Below, piece by piece: positions 5,594 through 7,495 of a DNA stretch of 7,495 nt (position 1 is the first letter of the stretch; each line of letters starts with the position of its first letter). The position numbers were made by a program, and so were the translations under genes. The notes under the pieces are model-generated. The model was not told the origin of the DNA, did not search any database, and saw nothing but the letters and a program-made list of their open reading frames with translations. The stretch is from Alphaproteobacteria bacterium (GTDB taxonomy: Bacteria > Pseudomonadota > Alphaproteobacteria > ATCC43930 > CGMCC-115725), in NCBI GenBank assembly GCA_028866355.1, contig JAGWIH010000109.1, positions 1 through 7,495 of the forward strand, read 5' to 3'.

Positions 5594-6543
5594 CGATAGG
5601 CGATCCGGGGATCGGTTGCGGCATAGGCGATATCGGCGGCGAAATTGGCGAGCAACGTCATCAGCGTCGCAAACAACAGGCCGGCGAGCGCCAGGTTGTA
5701 GTCGTTGCCGAGCACCGCGTCGTAGATCAACTTGCCCATGCCGGGATAGCTGAACATCGTCTCGGTGACCAACGCGCCGGAGAACAGCGAGCCGAACGAC
5801 AACGCCACGACAGTGATGAGCGGAATGAGCGCGTTGCGCAACGCGTGACGCGCCAGGATGCGTACTTCGCTGGCGCCTTTGGCGCGCGCAGTGCGGATAT
5901 AGTCATGGTCCAGCGTGTCGATCATCGCCGCGCGCATGTAACGCAGCTGCGGCCCAAAATTGACCAGCGTCAGCGTGATTACCGGCAGCACCAGATGATC
6001 GGCGCGATCGGCGACGCCGCCGACGCCGATGGTCATGGCGCCGCCGGGTGGCAGCCAGCTGAGTTGCACGGCGAACACCAGGATCAACATGAGCGCGAGC
6101 CAGAACGACGGCACCGAGATGGTCGCGAAGCTGGCGAAATTGGCGGCGTCGTCGAGCCACGACCCGGGCCGCCGCGCCGCGATCAGGCCGATCGGCCAAG
6201 CGAGCGCGAGCGTGAGCACGAAGCTTGTGCCCATGAGCAGTGCCGTACTGCCAAGGCGCGGCAGCAACACCGTCAGCACCGGCTGGGCATAGAGGCGTGA
6301 ATAACCGAAATCGCCGTGCAGCGCGGCGGCCGCCCAAGCCGCGTAACGCTCGAGCAGCGGCTTATCGAGACCGTATAGCGTCTTGAGTCGCACCACGTCG
6401 GCCGCGGTCAGGTGCGGATTGGAGGCGATCATCAAATCGACCGGATCGCCGGGCATCAGGCCGATCAACGCGTAGATCACCAACGACATGATCGCCAGCA
6501 CGACCAGAATCTCGACGGTTCGCCGGGCGGCAAAGCGGCTCAT
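5590..6543 (-). CDS. ABC importer inner-membrane permease, DppB/OppB type
   Basis: A 317-residue membrane subunit of a Dpp/Opp-family importer, partner of the DppC-like subunit. An N-terminal membrane helix (about 10-30) is followed by the family motif GLMPGDPVDLM (28-38). A periplasmic part has LYGLDKPLLERYAAW (56-70) and GDFGYS (77-82). More membrane segments lie near 98-123, 136-163, 183-195, 238-262 and 284-306. The EAA loop is at 215-242 (YIRTARAKGASE, then RHALRNALIP), followed by VTETMFSYPGMG (259-270) and ATDPRIAY at the C-terminus, all standard for DppB. The start ATG at 6543 overlaps the substrate-binding-protein stop by ATGA. The frame stays open another 94 codons upstream, but that stretch is arginine-rich shadow sequence inside the preceding gene. 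The ligand is unknown: peptides, nickel, glutathione and opines are all carried by this family. Confidence 0.95.
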   Translation of the reverse strand: MSRFAARRTVEILVVLAIMSLVIYALIGLMPGDPVDLMIASNPHLTAADVVRLKTLYGLDKPLLERYAAWAAAALHGDFGYSRLYAQPVLTVLLPRLGSTALLMGTSFVLTLALAWPIGLIAARRPGSWLDDAANFASFATISVPSFWLALMLILVFAVQLSWLPPGGAMTIGVGGVADRADHLVLPVITLTLVNFGPQLRYMRAAMIDTLDHDYIRTARAKGASEVRILARHALRNALIPLITVVALSFGSLFSGALVTETMFSYPGMGKLIYDAVLGNDYNLALAGLLFATLMTLLANFAADIAYAATDPRIAYR

Positions 6544-7495
6544 TGCGCGTGGGCCTGGGCGTCGCGGCCGACCGCGCGCCACTGCTCGACCCAAAGCGTC
6601 GAGGGATATTCGTGCCCGGTCGGCGTCAGGCCGACGAGCCACTTCGGCAGAATGAAGGGTTCGGCGCGGAAGAAGAGGGGCAGCGCCGGCAGCTCTTCGG
6701 CGTAGAGTGCCTGCAATCGCTGCCAGAGGATCGCGCGCTTCGGTCGGTCGAGCTCGACTTCGATCGCGTCCAACAGATGGTCGGCTTCGGCATTGCGCCA
6801 GCCGACGAAATTCTCGCCGCTCCAATTGTTGGCAGGCGAGGGAATCTCGTCCGAATCCAACTCGGCGCGCGGCACGTCCTCAGGCGCTGCCGACCACGCG
6901 AACATGCCCATCTGGAACTTACGCTTGATCATGCTGTCGCCGAACAGGACCCGCGCCGGCTGATTGGCGAGACGCACCTCGATACCGACGGCGCGCCATT
7001 GGCTCTGCAAAACCTCCTCAACCAGCTCGCGCGAGCGGTTGCCCGCGGTGGTTGCCAGCTTCAGGGTCAGCGGCTGGCCGGCGGCGTTGCGCCGTATGTC
7101 GTTGCCGGTCGCATGCCAGCCGGCTGCGTCGAGTAGCGCCCTCGCTTTTGCCGGATCGTACGGATATTTCGGCACGTCGGCGGAATAGACCCAATCGAGC
7201 GTCGGTACGAAGCTGTCGGCGACAGGATCGCGGCCGGCGAACAGCTCCTGGCTGATCGCCTTGCGGTCAACGGCGTAGAGCAGGGCACGGCGGATGCGCA
7301 CATCCGCCAGGATCGGGTCGTCGAGGTTGACGTCGATATGTTCGTATTCGAGTCCGGGCTTGTAGATGATGTTGAAGCGGCCGCTATGGCGTTTGGCGAA
7401 GGCCAAAGCCTCGTCGAGCGGCAGGCCGAGTTCGCCCGGCACCATGTCGAGGCCGCCGGCGAGCAGGTTGGCTTCGAGCGAGGCGGTATTTTCCA
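6540..7495 (-). CDS. ABC importer periplasmic substrate-binding protein, family 5 (C-terminal part)
   Basis: The last 317 residues of a periplasmic (or lipid-anchored) solute receptor of the SBP_bac_5 family; its N-terminus and signal sequence lie beyond the window. The visible part starts ENTASLEANLLAGGLDMVPG, the usual segment in which the protein is said to set apart the bound ligand. It continues with the family's hallmark VRIRRALLYAVDR (65-77), the YDPAKARALLDAAGW helix (112-126), GWRNAEADHLLD, and the terminal lobe LQALYAEELPALPLFF. A methionine at 7445 lies inside the domain and is not the start. The stop overlaps the dppB-like start by four bases. The order receptor, DppB-like, DppC-like is normal for this class. 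The aspartate-rich ligand-facing stretch DVPRAELDSDEIPS gives no safe clue to the substrate. Confidence 0.93.
   Translation of the reverse strand, partial: ENTASLEANLLAGGLDMVPGELGLPLDEALAFAKRHSGRFNIIYKPGLEYEHIDVNLDDPILADVRIRRALLYAVDRKAISQELFAGRDPVADSFVPTLDWVYSADVPKYPYDPAKARALLDAAGWHATGNDIRRNAAGQPLTLKLATTAGNRSRELVEEVLQSQWRAVGIEVRLANQPARVLFGDSMIKRKFQMGMFAWSAAPEDVPRAELDSDEIPSPANNWSGENFVGWRNAEADHLLDAIEVELDRPKRAILWQRLQALYAEELPALPLFFRAEPFILPKWLVGLTPTGHEYPSTLWVEQWRAVGRDAQAHAQ

Noticed and set aside
5344..6300. Plus-strand open frame of 318 codons opposite the permease genes
   Set aside because: Low-complexity arginine, glutamine and histidine composition, and it spans the junction of two clearly conserved permeases.
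6544..6825. A 94-residue N-terminal extension of the DppB-like permease
   Set aside because: It lies wholly inside the receptor gene in another frame and is arginine-rich. The ATG at 6543 with an ATGA overlap gives the normal family N-terminus.

Overview
The window is high-GC, densely packed bacterial chromosome. It most likely comes from an alphaproteobacterium, perhaps of the Rhodospirillales type, though the exact lineage cannot be read from it. The best pointer is a complete 5-aminolevulinate synthase (HemA) of the C4 (Shemin) type, the way alphaproteobacteria begin heme synthesis. The composition, the strong third-position GC bias and the family types of the neighbours agree. No mobile element, tRNA, rRNA, CRISPR array or sign of recent transfer is visible.

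Layout. (1) Bases 1-1004, plus strand: the C-terminal end of a FieF-type cation diffusion facilitator with all five expected metal-binding residues, then a complete classical short-chain dehydrogenase/reductase (SDR). (2) Bases 1022-4229, minus strand: transcription order is a class III omega-aminotransferase, hemA, then a PadR-like regulator, with gaps of 60 and 22 bases. A sigma70-like promoter with a perfect TATAAT sits between the aminotransferase and hemA, so hemA-padR can probably be transcribed alone as well as by read-through. (3) Bases 4230-4530: a 301-base intergenic region between divergent genes. It holds a candidate aminotransferase promoter whose spacer is an inverted repeat, and a three-unit, 12-base-period array that includes two near-consensus DnaA boxes. 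(4) Bases 4531-4725, plus strand: a small unrecognised gene of about 64 codons. (5) Bases 4727-7495, minus strand: a Dpp/Opp-type ABC import operon, transcribed as substrate-binding protein (5' end outside the window), DppB-like permease and DppC-like permease. Each pair overlaps by an ATGA. No ATPase gene follows.

How the genes work together. The three importer genes form one translationally coupled unit for solute uptake, probably peptides or a similar ligand, and need ATPase subunits encoded elsewhere. The aminotransferase, hemA and padR may form a unit around amino-group and tetrapyrrole metabolism, with the PadR protein as a possible local regulator; that link is inferred from position only. 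FieF and the SDR lie 41 bases apart on the same strand with no obvious functional link.

Nothing here is plainly a new system. The points most worth a second look are the DnaA-box-like array, the transaminase-ALA synthase-PadR linkage, the internal hemA promoter that also settles the hemA start codon, and the small gene that ends one base from the end of the dppC-like gene.
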